Made by a program: the position numbers and the translations under genes | In this document: piece after piece, positions 39,640 to 50,024 of the stretch | Layout of the letters: each line of letters begins with the position of its first letter | Numbering within the stretch: position 1 is the first letter of the stretch | Source: Lepidostoma basale | Taxonomy: Eukaryota; Arthropoda; Insecta; Trichoptera; Lepidostomatidae | Direction: 5' to 3' | NCBI GenBank assembly: GCA_022606425.2 | Contig: JAHDVF020001365.1 | Coordinates: 186,001 to 250,000, forward strand | Length of the DNA: 64,000 bases | Notes under the pieces: model-generated | Seen by the model: the letters and a program-made list of their open reading frames with translations, nothing else | The model's database searches: none | Told to the model about the DNA's origin: nothing

Positions 39640-39760
39640 TATAATTAGTGACAACTAGTATAGCTTGGACCTAAGCTTAATCAGAAAATAGACCAATTAT
39701 TATATAACTCTGATGATGCTTGGATCCAAGCGAAACTAGTTGCCATCGTGCCGTAATAAC
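39640..39760. repeat. ACTAGT-family fold-back with hammerhead-like motif
   Basis: GACAACTAGTATAGCTTGGAC and TTGGATCCAAGCGAAACTAGT are inverted around ATTAT. The right half holds the hairpin of 39710-39741. Confidence 0.6.
39710..39741 (+). other. Hammerhead-like motif, ACTAGT family
   Basis: CTGATGA, spacer T, perfect 6-bp stem GCTTGG/CCAAGC with an AT loop, GAAAC, TAGT, T. All hammerhead core bases are present apart from the spacer, and the cleavage triplet would be GUU. Confidence 0.5.
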
Positions 39761-40069
39761 CATATCGTGGTAAAGAACTGTGTGTTTTTATGTCTATAAC
39801 ATAATTAAAAAATCCACAAAGTAAGTGCTTCATACGAAAATATTATAAACTATTTATAGATAATATTTTTTTAAGGAAGATATGTAAGGCAGATGATTGC
39901 ATTAATTAGTGGATTAAACAAAGTTATTTTTGAGAAATCTCAAGCTCCAAATATTCAGCAGTAGCGTTAAAAGCGTACTGCTTTACAAATTTGGAAATCT
40001 TGGAAAAATACTTGGAATTCTATTGCGGACGTTATTGGAAAACTTCAGGTGTTTATAAATAGGTGCCAT

Positions 40070-40440
40070 CGCTTGATATTCAAGATCTATTGGCCCCAAA
40101 CAGTGTCAAATGCCGTTCTCTGGACCATAGAAGGTGAAAAGCCAATTAGAGAACAAGTCGATAGAAGCAAATGGCAGTAGATCGGTCGCACTCTGAGACG
40201 GAACCCAGCCTGCATCGCTTAGGGAGCACTAGACTGGTCCCCTATGGTAGGAAAGAGGAAGTGAGGCAGACCTAGAGCCACCTGGAGAAGAGCCCTGCAG
40301 GACGATGTTAAGGCAGCAGGCCTCACTTGGGATGATGTTAGGCGTCACGCATGCCAAAGAGTTGGGTGGAGAAGGTTCCTTGAGGCCCTATGCACCACGG
40401 AGGTGTAACAGGACAAAAAGAAGAAGAAGAAGATACAATA
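40070..40440 (+). mobile_element. LINE-G 3' end, second copy
   Basis: The same sequence as 33060-33400 with TAG and frame changes (SKWQ-stop, WDDVRRHACQRVGWRRF), tail AAGAAGAAGAAG. Confidence 0.7.
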
Positions 40441-40975
40441 TTATAATAAAAATAATTGTATGTCTGAAATGTTTGTGTTTTTTATTCAAATAAATTATAT
40501 AAAATGAAAAGATGGTATTTTTTTTTTTGAAATATCACAACGCACGTCTTTGCTTGTGACCCCTGTTAGTAATACGACGTGCGTGTATGTAGAAATTCTA
40601 TTTTACTATCCCACAAGGGCGGAGGGGTTGAAATAGGAGGGAATATAACGTGGAAGGAACGGAACACATTGACATGATCATCGCGAATACTTCAAATTCA
40701 CCAAATTTAATAATGTACGGTACGGTACATAAAAATTCTCAGAGCGTGTTGGTTTGCAGAATTATATAAATATATACTGCTAAAATGCCTATTATTACAT
40801 GGAATGTTTTGAATTACCTCCAGTAAAGATATATTACAAATTTCAATATCAAATCAGATATATAATGGTTATTTTGTTGATCCAAAAGCCTACCCAAAAA
40901 AGCTCAAACGAATTTATTCGACAACAAAAAAAGGTGACTGAGGTGGCTCTGAAGATGGGCGGGCTGAAGTGGCGA
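40441..40975. other. No gene seen
   Basis: CAACGCACGTCTTTGCTTGTG faces CGACGTGCGTGTATG (40541-40590), a loose hairpin. Otherwise AT-rich. Confidence 0.4.
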
Positions 40976-41235
40976 TGAGCTGGTACGTCGATTTCTCCGA
41001 TTTCTAGCGTGGCCGACATTCAATGTTTGATTTATTTGATCGTTCCACGTTTTCCTCGGTTTTCCGCAATTTCTAGTTCCATTTACATCGTTAACATATA
41101 ATTTTTTTACCATTCTTTCTTTATGTGTCCAAACCATCTTAATGATCCTTTCATTATTTTGTTCATAACACCATCATTCGCACCGCATTCACTTCTTATA
41201 TTTTCATTCGACACTCTATCGTACACAGAGTAAAA
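40976..41235 (-). mobile_element. LINE-A fragment
   Basis: The minus frame KKLYVNDVNGTRNCGKPRKTW, NQTLNVGHARNRRNRR, and upstream SVYDRVSNENIRSECGAND; truncated on both sides. Confidence 0.75.
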
Positions 41236-41267
41236 ACGTGTGTGTAAAATAAAAGATTTACAACTAA

Positions 41268-41466
41268 CTAACCATCACGCCGTCTCCCCGAAAGGGTAGA
41301 CAGAAAGAATGGACTGTCACACTTTTACTGATGCGGCATTCCATCCTTCTCTTTTCGCCCCGCGGGAGACGCGGTGTGATGGGTTGCGAACCTCATCGCC
41401 ACAACACAAGACACATTATGTTTTTTTCGATGTTGCACATGTTGACATGGACGATCCGGACTTTCA
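41268..41466 (-). mobile_element. NA-A 3' end with internal deletion
   Basis: The tail and CGGCGTGATGG at 41268-41290, GGGAGACGCGGTGTGATGG, then a jump at 41402 to the upstream block GATGTTGCACATGTTGACATG. About 180 bp of the family sequence is missing. Confidence 0.7.
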
Positions 41467-41594
41467 CATTTAAAGTTAAAACTTATTAAGTTTTTAAGGG
41501 GTAGAAAATCTTCAAGTCCGTGAATATTTCACGGGTTGCGACTAGTTACTCGTAAAGAGTATTTGCAGATGCTATCCAATATCTTTCTTCTCAG

Positions 41595-41765
41595 TCGTAT
41601 TCCTCATGATTGAGGGTCGCGTCCAGATGGTAAACAAGATTGTAAACTATTGATTAATGGCACGCCATGTGCTCCTCTCACCCGTCAGTCTCAAGACTGC
41701 AGCTAATGAGAGACCAGTCAGATCCCTGATTTGATCAGACCAGCGTTTCGGTGGTCACTAGAGCG
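41595..41765 (-). mobile_element. LINE-E scrap
   Basis: ATTGATTAATGGCACGCCATG, CACCCGTCAGTCTCAAGAC and GAGAGACCAGTCAGATCCCTG are the inverse of the LINE-E end at 25810-25920. Confidence 0.6.
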
Positions 41766-41819
41766 CTTGACCAGGACATTGAAATAAAATGCAGAGTTGA
41801 AGTTGGATGAGCTGCATTT

Positions 41820-42335
41820 AATAAAATGAGAACATTCTTTTGCAACGATAATCTTAACTTGAAACTCCGACAAAGAATGATTGAATGTTATATATGGTCT
41901 GTTCTACTATATGGCTGCGAAACCTGGACTCTGAAAGTGAATATAATGAGCCGGTTGGAAGCGTTCGAGATGTGGATATACCGCAGAATGCTCCGTATAC
42001 CGATATACCGTATACCGATAGGGTCAGCAATGCAGACGTAATGCAGAGAGCCAGAGCCAATAGTGAGCTGTTGTCGAGTCTGAACATTAGAAAGGTCTCA
42101 TATTTGGGTTATGCGCTAAGGGGACAAAATACCAACTCCTTCGACTGATATTAATGGGTAAAGTGGAGGGTTGTCAGGGAGTTGGCAGAAGGCAGCTGTC
42201 CTGGCTGCAGAACATCAAAGAGTGGACAGGAATAACAAGAGTTCAGAACCTGTTCCAAATGGCGCAGGATAGAGATGCCTTTGCTTTAGTGATCGCCAAC
42301 GTTGGGGGGACCTGATACGGTACCGAGAGAAGAAG
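41820..42335 (+). mobile_element. LINE-B 3' end with local duplication
   Basis: MRTFFCNDNLNLKLRQRMIE, YGCETWTLKVNIMSRLEAFE, MWIYRRMLRIP, then a duplicated CCGTATACCGATA, DRVSNADVMQRARANSELL, NIRKVSYLGYALRGQN; then frame-shifted QLSWLQNIKEWTGITRVQNL and VIANVGGT. Ends GAGAGAAGAAGA. The short tandem duplication replaces the usual WT before DRVSN. Confidence 0.75.
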
Positions 42336-42639
42336 ATTCACCAAGATGGCGGAGTTGTCAAATAAGTTTTAAATGAGTTTGAAGAAATATATAAGTGTGA
42401 ACCCATCCCTTCTTACGTTTATATGTTAACTTTAGTCCCTAACGTGTCCATGAAGAATTTAGAATTTTTACAAAAAGTCACCCTTCGTATCTTTTCTGCT
42501 ATTATTGAATATTATCGTGTAATTTGTCATTTTAGGAATTTCTATAGAAATTTTGAATATTATTTATTGTGCCTCAAAAATTCCTAGAAAATTCAGTTAC
42601 AATGTTACTGTTTTTTTATTATTATTGAATTCGGTTGTA
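42336..42639. other. No gene seen
   Basis: AT-rich. ATTCCTAGAAAATTC and GGAATTTCTATAG at 42535-42595 are loosely inverted. Confidence 0.4.
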
Positions 42640-42840
42640 AATTAACTTATCACTCATCATTAGTTTTAAGAAAAAACTTAAAATTGTTTTATTTAACAAC
42701 TCAAAAACTTGCATTATATATTTTCACCCCCACCCTTAAGATTTTTATATTCAATATAAGGACACAGTGTTTGGCGATTAGGTTCAGATTGAGAATGCCC
42801 TCGCAAGGCGAAACAAATTTGTCACAATTTATATAAATTA
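42640..42840 (-). repeat. TTTAGTGG fold-back family, half copy (HH7)
   Basis: CACTCATCATTAGTTTTAAG, CCCCACCCTTAAGATTT, GGTTCAGATTGAGAATGCCC and TCGCAAGGCGAAACAAATTT match one arm of 11704-12115. Confidence 0.65.
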
Positions 42841-42847
42841 GCTTAAT

Positions 42848-42953
42848 TCGAGCTTTTTTGGATAGGATTTTGTTTGCGATGACAAATTTAAGTGCACCAT
42901 TCACTTTGTTGCCTACCCCAACCCTTCTTTCAATATCCCTCTCCACTCGCCCA
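42848..42953 (-). mobile_element. LINE-A upstream fragment
   Basis: AGGATTTTGTTTGCGATGAC, AGTGCACCATTCACTTTGTT and TCAATATCCCTCTCCACTCG: encodes ERDIERRVGVGNKVNGALK on the minus strand. Confidence 0.7.
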
Positions 42954-43139
42954 ATGATTTTTGAAAAAGAAGAAATTTCATTTATTTATTTTAAACATAT
43001 CTAAAGCATTACAGAATTTTTTTCCAATACACTAAAGTACAAGTTAGAGATACACAATAATAAGTTATACATACTAGATTAATAAAAAGAGCGAAAAACA
43101 TAAGATGCTTGACAAATGAATAAAATAAATATACCATAC

Positions 43140-43324
43140 AATTATAATAAAGATAGTACTTCCCTCAGATGAGCCAAAATATCACAAAATATGTCAAACT
43201 CCGAGGTGATACGATTAAGCAAAGATGTTGCTTTATCTACCGGCATAACCATTGGCAGGTTGGTTCTGCATCGTGGGAGATAAAACAATCTATGGCCCCT
43301 TTGTCGAAGACAGTCTGCAACATT
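43140..43324 (-). mobile_element. Jockey-like LINE 3' scrap
   Basis: The minus frame CLRQRGHRLFYLPRCRTNLP, MVMPVDKATSLLNRITSEFD is the same domain as 15170-15496 (RQHRLFYLPAARTNLPLV). Its 5' side is cut by LINE-A at about 43325. Confidence 0.6.
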
Positions 43325-44015
43325 AGCGTGAATGGTGAAAATTTGGAGCAAGTAGTTGAGTTCGTGTATTTTGGTAGTATGTTTACAAGAGATGGGCGAG
43401 TGGATTGGGATATTGAAAGAAGGGTTGGGACAGGCAACAAAGTGAATGGTGCACTAAAAGTTGTCATCGCAAACAAAAACCTATCCAAAAAAGCTAGAAT
43501 GGTAGTGCACAATGGTGTTCTTCTACCGACCCTTATGTATGGAAGCGAAGCATGGAACTGGCAAAAGAAGGATGAAAGTAGAATAAATGCAGTAGAAATG
43601 AGATCTCTTAGACGAATGTGTGGATACTCTGTGAACGATAGAGTGTCGAATGAAAATATAAGAAGTGAATGCGGTGCAAATGATGGTGTCATGAACAAAA
43701 TAATGAAAGGATCATTAAGATGGTTTGGAAACATGGAAAGAATTAATGAAGAAAGAATGGTAAAAAAAATATATGTTAATGATGTAAATGGAACCAGAAA
43801 TAGAGGAAGACCGAGGAAAACGTGGCATGATCAAATAAATCAAATATTGAATGTCGGCCATGTGAGAAGTTAGAGAAATCGACGCGCGTGCATGACACGA
43901 CGTATGAATGTTGAGGAAGCAAGAGAAATATGTCAGGAAAGAAAAGTGTGGCAGTCCATTCTTTCTGCCTACCCCTTCGGGGAGACGGCGTGATGGTTAG
44001 TTATTTAGTTAGTTA
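43325..44015 (+). mobile_element. LINE-A, best-preserved copy (C-terminal RT region and tail)
   Basis: This is the reference copy. A frame of over 180 residues reads VEFVYFGSMFTRDGRVDWDI, ERRVGTGNKVNGALKVVIA, MVVHNGVLLPTLMYGSEAWN, WQKKDESRINAVEMRSLRRM, NDRVSNENIRSECGANDGVM, MKGSLRWFGNMERINEERMV, GRPRKTWHDQINQILNVGHV. After one TAG come NRRACMTRRMNVEEAREICQ and SILSAYPFGETA-stop. It ends CGGCGTGATGG and GTTA repeats. This corresponds to the part after the catalytic domain in insect endonuclease-reverse transcriptases. The catalytic and endonuclease domains are absent, so it is a 5'-truncated insertion, likely recent. Confidence 0.9.
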
Positions 44016-44074
44016 ACTGTATTTGATACAAATACTAAGTGTATTATTATTTTTTTCTTGAGTCACGTTGAATT

Positions 44075-44190
44075 ATGCTATCTTAAGAGTTATAAATATA
44101 CTGTAATAAATAATGGATTGCTCAGCTCACTAGACTGAGCCGGCCTAGCAACTTACAGAAGAAGGTATTGCGTTGGTATTACTATGGCAT
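44075..44190. repeat. Dispersed repeat Y
   Basis: TCAGCTCACTAGACTGAGCC, GGCCTAGCAACTTACAGAAG; second copy of 7555-7685. Confidence 0.55.
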
Positions 44191-44569
44191 GGTTAATGCA
44201 TTATCCCTTCCAGCTGTAGTTCCACATACCCTAAACTTCCCTATTCTGTTTGTGCCCGTCGCAAATATACCCAAGGGCTGTCCACATAATATGGCTGTGA
44301 CGAACTGAATTAAGTATACATACTGCCATTATGTAAGTATAACTTAAGTTTGAAAAACCTTCAGAATGTTACGCCATTTTCACTTTGGGGCAAGTTAAGA
44401 TGTTGGGCTGACAGTATTTTCTATTTCTTAACCTTTCATTTTATGGTGTAGCAAATTTGCTAAAAGTTTTACAAATGTTTGTATAGAACATTTGAATTTC
44501 ATTCTTATTTTTGTCGTGCGCTACACTCTGTATTCCCATCTACATATTAAGGTACAAAGACCATTCATA
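44191..44569. other. No gene seen
   Basis: No recognised frame or repeat. Confidence 0.45.
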
Positions 44570-44745
44570 ATGGCACTAGTTTTTATTTAACGATTGATCT
44601 GATATCAATAGACTGGAAGCAACAATTTGTCGATGCCAATCAGCGCAGCGTGGCGAAACCGGTCGCAATCGAAATAAAGACAAAAGTGGACATTGTTATT
44701 ACAAGATTGTAAACTGTTAAATTAAAAAAACTTTGTTTTATGTAT
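44570..44745 (+). repeat. CCGG-family repeat
   Basis: GTCGAT, GCCA...TGGC stem, GAAAC, CGGT, C at about 44636-44666, then GAAATAAAGACAAAAGTGG as in the other CCGG copies. Confidence 0.55.
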
Positions 44746-44754
44746 CACAATTGT

Positions 44755-44965
44755 ATTTTTATTTTACGTGACAGCTGTTTCGTCAATCTATGTTGACATC
44801 ATCAGGTGTTACAATAAAATATTTAAATTGACATAGGAGCAAATACACATAAAGGTTCGAAAAAAAACGAAAATTTGACATTTGATATATTATTGTAACA
44901 CCTGATGATGTCAACATAGGTTGACGAAACAGCTGTCGCGTAAAATAAAAATTCAATTGTGATAA
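44755..44965. repeat. Fold-back with two inverted hammerhead-like motifs (HH5)
   Basis: ACAATTG/ATTTTTATTTTACG and its inverse form the outer arms. The minus motif is at 44770-44805 and the plus motif at 44902-44937. The middle (about 95 bp) is not repeated. Confidence 0.75.
44902..44937 (+). other. Hammerhead-like motif, HH5 (best example)
   Basis: CTGATGA, spacer T, perfect 6-bp stem GTCAAC/GTTGAC with ATAG loop, GAAAC, AGCT, GTC. The inverted partner at 44770-44805 has the same core with a 5-bp stem. This is the cleanest instance in the window. Confidence 0.55.
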
Positions 44966-45172
44966 ATAAAAAATGGAAAACATGGCATGACCAAATTAAT
45001 CAATTACTAAAAGGCGGCCACATTCGAAGTCGGAATAATCGACGTGCGTGCATGGTACGATGTATGAATGTAGAGGAAGCCAGAGAATTATGCCAGGACA
45101 GAGCAATGTGGCGATCCATCCTCTCTGCCTACACCTTCCGGGAAATGGCGTGGTGGTTAGTTAGTTATAAAT
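44965..45172 (+). mobile_element. LINE-A 3' end
   Basis: KTWHDQINQLLKGGHIRSRN, RRACMVRCMNVEEARELCQD, WRSILSAYTF, then GGCGTGGTGGTTAGTTAG. SSVSGK subtype. Confidence 0.78.
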
Positions 45173-45467
45173 AAAATAATTTTTTTAAATTTAACAGTTT
45201 ATAATGTTAAAGTATTATAGAAATTCGGCCAAAACAATGCACTATTTAGAAAAATTATTTTATTGAGTTTTTTTTTACAGGGGATGTTTTATATAGAATA
45301 TATAAAAACATATTTCTATAATTAAAAGAAATTTCTTAGCTTATTTTTCGACGCATTTATTGTAGGAATAAAATCCTTAAACATTGTTAAAAAAAAATAT
45401 TTCACAAAACGCAATATAATATTCTTGAGTTTATAATTCTATAAACATAACTTGATCAATAATATTT

Positions 45468-46085
45468 TTATTTAATTGTATCTCAATAGAGACGAAGACG
45501 CAAACTGGAAACTGAATATGGATGATCAAGGTGTTTACAGGACTTATGACCTGTCATTGGTTGGGTTAAGCGCACGCTTTATGTAATTACAACATTCCCC
45601 ATTCCACCTTTGTTTTTATGATCATGCATGATAAATTTTTGGAAGTTGTATATATGCTCAAATCTTTAGTTATCTTCACGTGTCAGTTTCAATTGGCCAT
45701 CTATGTAGATTTGATTACACATGTCAATCTTTTTAAGATTAACCTATATCATCCACCCACTAACGCCATCTATGGAGAATGATTTTTTAGCATTTAGCAA
45801 ACTACTTTATTAACATATGCCAAAGAATTGACCAGAATGATTACAAATATTTTTGTATAATAATACTTATACTTGTATAATTAATTTATTAATTTATTAA
45901 TATTAATTTTGTATAATAATACTTATACTTGTATAATTAATTGTATTAATAATACTTATACTTGTATACGAATCATGGATTTTCACCCATAGTGGGTGGT
46001 TAATTCAATTAAATTTGAATTAACCACCCACCATGGGTGAAAATCCAGGATTCGTATACAAGTATAAGTATACATTCACAAAAAT
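45468..46085 (+). mobile_element. FB-S long form with terminal palindrome
   Basis: ATTGTATCTCAATAGAGACG, TCATTGGTTGGGTTAAGCGC, TCTTCACGTGTCAGTTTCAA, AACGCCATCTATGG. The right end has ACTTATACTTGTATACGAAT, ACCCATAGTGGGTGGTTAAT and their inverse, with imperfect arms of ~60 bp (45955-46085). A 45-bp AATACTTATACTTG unit is locally repeated. Confidence 0.7.
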
Positions 46086-46284
46086 ATTAATAACATTTTT
46101 AGTTAGTAAAAAAGGTAATTCAGTTGAAATGTCTTCGGATTATAATATTTTTATGAAAATGTACATTTACGTTTGAAAAAATAAACATGAGACTCAATTA
46201 TTTCATCTTGTAAGGGCATTATCAAATAACATTATTGAATTTAGAATTCTACAACAATGCTTAAATAATAAGTAAATATTTCAA

Positions 46285-46800
46285 CTAAGGCAAAGATGGT
46301 ACATAATGGAGTTCTAGTACTAACCCTTACGTATGGAAGCGAAACTTAGAGCTGGCAAAATAAGAAGGATGTAAGTAGTATTAATGCCGTAGAAATTAGA
46401 TCACTGAGAAGAATGTTGCGCGAAAACGATTTATGATAGAATACTGAACGACGAAATTAGGAAGAAATGTAAGACAGATGACTGCAAGTAAAATTAAAAA
46501 ATAATACCTGAGATGGTTTAGACATATAAAAAGAATGGATGAGAGGTTAAAATGCTCTACACAAGCAGTGTGAGTGGAAAGAGAAGTCGTGAGAGACCAA
46601 GGAAAACATGACATGACCAAATTAATCAAATATTGAAAGGCGGTCACATTCGATGTCAGAAAAATCGACAAGCACGCGTGTTACGATGTATGAACGTGGA
46701 GGAATCTAGAGAGATGTCAGGACAGATCGGTATTGCGGTCCATCTTCTTTGCCTAGCCCTCTTAGGGAAACGACGTGATGGTTAGTTTAGTTAGATAGTT
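46285..46800 (+). mobile_element. LINE-A 3' part with tail, degenerate
   Basis: AAGATGGTACATAATGGAG, GGAAGCGAAACTTAGAGCTGG, GTGTGAGTGGAAAGAGAAG, GACATGACCAAATTAATC, ending CGACGTGATGGTTAG. Many frame breaks. Confidence 0.72.
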
Positions 46801-46867
46801 AAAATACTTTAAATGGAATAATGCGTCACAAGAATGATTTCTCAATGTATTGAATATGGAATTCTTT

Positions 46868-46933
46868 CCGTTGATTTCAAGCCTTTCCGTGCCCATCACC
46901 TTTGCCAGTCACGGAAAGGCTTGAAATCAACGG
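46868..46933. repeat. 24-bp exact inverted repeat
   Basis: CCGTTGATTTCAAGCCTTTC plus CGTG at 46868-46891 is repeated inverted at 46910-46933 around an 18-base loop. It lies at the 5' edge of LINE-D sequence. Confidence 0.8.
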
Positions 46934-47610
46934 GGAAGGCAACAGAATTGAGAATGTCCAAGAATATACATACCTTGGACACGATATTCGCTAAAAATAT
47001 AGAAGCTAAAAAGAAGACTTGGACTAAGCTGGGCAGCTTTCAGAAACATAGGTTACATACTTAAAAACCGGAAAATACCGATCAACCTGAAACGAAAAGT
47101 CTATGAAACCTGCGTTTTGCCAGTTGGGAATTATAATCTTGAAACTGTTACATTGTCTTAACAAAGCGCCGAGAAACTACGAGTGACCCAAAGAGCCATG
47201 GAAAGAGCCATGTTATGAATAAGCCTAAGAGACAGAGTCAGAAACGATACTGTGAGAGAAAAAACAAAGGTCACTGACATCATCCACCGGGTGGCGACTC
47301 TAAAACGGCAGTGGGCAGGTCACGTAAACCCTAAACATTTATGCTGTTTGTAATGTCTTTTGAGTAAAATAAATAAAATAAAACGTAGCCAGAAGCTCAG
47401 ATGAAATGTAGACAAGAAGATTGCTGTCTTGGAGACCGTCGACGGCGAATAGGAGTGCAGGGCGACCGCAACTACGGTAGAAGGATGATCTGAACAGACA
47501 TGTCGGAATAACCTGGATGCAGTCTGCACAGGACAGAGTGATATAGAAGCGAATGGAGGAGGCCTTTGTCCAGGAGTGGACGGGAATAGGCCGACGAAGT
47601 AGAAGATGGA
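46934..47610 (+). mobile_element. LINE-D 3' end, interrupted
   Basis: Broken frames match 23225-23770: TYLGHDI-like, KNRKIPINLKRKVYETC, KLRVTQRAMERAML, TVREKTKVTDIIHRVATLK, MEEAFVQEWTGIG. An extra ~60-bp piece sits at 47328-47388. Confidence 0.7.
47328..47388 (+). mobile_element. Small A-rich insertion in LINE-D
   Basis: Sequence absent from the sister copy (23540) interrupts GGTCACGTA|GCCAGAAGC. ACGTA occurs on both sides. The insert ends in overlapping AATAAA words, like a tiny 3'-UTR-derived retroposon. Confidence 0.45.
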
Positions 47611-47921
47611 ACTCTATATGCTTAGAGAATGTAGAGCCAACGGGACGAAATTGGGAAAGAGTGTAAAACCACAGTTTATCATATTAATTCAAGTGTAATG
47701 TCGCCAATTTTCATTTGTGAAACAGTACAAAGATATAAGCGAGGCTAAATGATTATACCTGGATGAGCAATTCCATCCATATTATCCGAAAATAACATGA
47801 TTTTATTCAAAGCTTTGTATTTCTTAACGTTCAATGAATGGCGTATTTTCTAAGAGTTTTATTTAAGCAATTACTCTAAACATATTTTACATATGAAAGG
47901 TATTATTTAAATGAATTTAAG

Positions 47922-48136
47922 ATAATATTTTAAAAGGAAAATATTATACCGCGAGCCAAGTTTTCTATCTTCCTGTTTATCGCACTAACTACGCTCAGAG
48001 CGCGGCATTGTATCGAATCTGTGACAACTATAACAAGCATTTTGGAGACATTGATGTTATTCATTTGAACGTGCAAAATTTTAAGAAAATGATCGGAGCT
48101 ATATTTCGGCGTGGATGTGACCACGATGTTACATGA
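47922..48136 (+). other. Possible orphan terminal exon
   Basis: A plus-strand frame reads YYTASQVFYLPVYRTNYAQS, AALYRICDNYNKHFGDIDVI, HLNVQNFKKMIGAIFRRGCD, HDVT-stop. Composition and codon pattern look coding, and a candidate acceptor (TTTTAAAAG) precedes it. The reverse strand is also open. I do not recognise the protein, and no neighbouring exon was found. Confidence 0.3.
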
Positions 48137-48435
48137 TATTATGATACTCGTATATTACTTTTTTTTTAAATTTATCTTAATTAATTTTTTTATTTCCAGT
48201 ATTATAAGTATTTTAACTCTTAAATATTATGTATACGTCATTTGGTCTTAGTTTAACTTCAATCTCGTTTCACACTATCATTTATCAATTATAAACTATT
48301 ATTTTATATTTGTGGTAGCATGTAATTGGCCTTATTTTAATTATTCTAAATGTTTTATTATTTATATGATATTGATATCGCTGTATGTTTCCCGTAATAA
48401 ATAAAAAAATAAATTATCAAAATAATTTTAAGTTT
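48137..48435. other. No gene seen
   Basis: AT-rich spacer. Confidence 0.45.
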
Positions 48436-48862
48436 TGAAAAGCAAATTGAGAATTGAGATCACTCACGACGAAAGAATGATAAATCTATATTGATAATGC
48501 GTCAAATGCAAATATAAAAAGGTAATGCCGAGCGAATGTAAGTGATATTAACGAAGTAATAAAAGGGTTATGAAGATGTTTTGGACACATACAAAATGAA
48601 TGAAGTTAGAATGGTAAAGTAAGGCAAATTGAGAATTGAGATCACTTAGATGAATGTATATAAATCTATATATGATAGTGTCAAATGTAAATATAAGAAG
48701 TTAATGCCGTGCGAATGTAAGTTTTATTAACGAAGTAATGAAAGGGTTATTACGATGTTTTGGACACATGAAAAAAATGAATGTAGTAAGAATGGTAAAT
48801 AAAGTATATGAAAATTACTTAAACGGAATTATAAATAAAGGAAGACCGAGGAAAACATGATT
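48436..48862 (+). mobile_element. LINE-A derivative, tandemly duplicated
   Basis: Two ~180-bp copies (about 48440-48620 and 48625-48815) start CAAATTGAGAATTGAGATCAC and contain GTAATNAAAGGGTTAT and GATGTTTTGGACACAT. Translation gives remnants of NEVIKGLLRCFGHMKKMN and GRPRKT. Only the second continues to GGAAGACCGAGGAAAACATG. Confidence 0.65.
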
Positions 48863-49049
48863 TTTATAGTAAAATACTTCTCTCGATTCTTCAACATTCA
48901 TACATCTTCCACGCCACAAAACCGAGATCCACCAGCTAAGGGAAGTTATAGCCACAGTAATCGCCGACGTCGGGGGTACTTGACAGAGCATTATTAGAAG
49001 AAGAATAACGAAATATTTACTAGAGTTTTCTATGGGAATTAATTTTGTA

Positions 49050-49425
49050 TAATATAAACCCCCATTGTGCCAGTACTGCCAATACGGTAAATAAACTAAA
49101 ATGTACGCAAAGGTCCATGGGAAGACATATAAGAAATGAATTAATAAGACGTCGAACAAAAGTCATAGACATAATGGACCTTGTCGCTAAGCAGAAATGG
49201 CAGTGGGCAGGTCATGTCGCCAGACAGGGAACAGATCGATGGGCATCCAGAGTCCTCAAATGGAGACCATGGGATAGAAAAAGAAGAGTGGGCCGACCCA
49301 AAAAAAGATGGGCCGACCCCAAAAAAGAAAAGCCCAAGATAGAGTTAAGTGGAAGAAAATGGAAGAGGCCTGTATCCAGCAGTGGAGAGATAGCTGATGA
49401 AGAAGAAGAAGATTGTGCCAGTGAC
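49050..49425 (+). mobile_element. LINE-D-related 3' end
   Basis: LKCTQRSMGRHIRNELIRRR, TKVIDIMDLVAKQKWQWAGH, VARQGTDRWASRVLKWRPWD, RVGRPKKRWADP (with a small tandem duplication of RPKKRWADP-like codons), then EEACIQQW. Ends GAAGAAGAAGAAG. Confidence 0.7.
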
Positions 49426-49930
49426 TTCATTTGTAGTAAAACATGGTCTTTAACTGTGGTTGGTTACATTTACAGTTTAGACTGATAGTCCCAGTTCATA
49501 ATAATATTACGTATAATTTAGTAGTAAGAAACTGAAGAAAAGGTGTATAAGACATTCAAAAAAGCTGGAAATGAAGTCTCCTGGCAATTTTTTTTGAACT
49601 GCTAATTTAGTTAGCAGCAGTATAGAGGTTAAACATTTCATATTTAATTAAATGACTACAAAGGTCATATCAATTACTTCAGAGAAGTATATATAATGTC
49701 ACGACCTTTCACCAACATGCTGTTAATGTATTAAAAACAGCTTACCACCCTTTACAGGAATAAGGGTTAATTATTCAAGAACCTTACCGCGTTCTGTTAA
49801 TATGCGGAAAACCATAAGTTTCTTTGAACATACTTCGTCTTGTTAACGATATGTTTCTTCATCCAAACTAAAAGAAAAAACATAAAGATTCATTAATTAA
49901 AATTAAGAAAGCAAATGTTTGATTAATCTA
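49426..49930. other. No gene seen
   Basis: AT-rich, with no recognised features. Confidence 0.45.
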
Positions 49931-49932
49931 AT

Positions 49933-49998
49933 TAACCATCACGGTATCTCTCCGAATGGGTAGGCAGAAATAATGGACCGCCACACTGTTCCATTTAT
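49933..49998 (-). mobile_element. LINE-A 3' scrap
   Basis: TTAACCATCACGGTATCTCTCC, GGTAGGCAGAAATAATGGACC: the last 65 bp of LINE-A, followed by a jockey-like 3' end (AATCAAATCAGTTTATTTTT) at 50025-50205. Confidence 0.6.
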
Positions 49999-50024
49999 GT
50001 CGTTTCCATTGACTTTCTATTCTA

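Noticed and set aside
43237..43734. 165-codon minus frame
   Set aside because: It is antisense to the LINE-A reverse-transcriptase frame, which has recognisable motifs.
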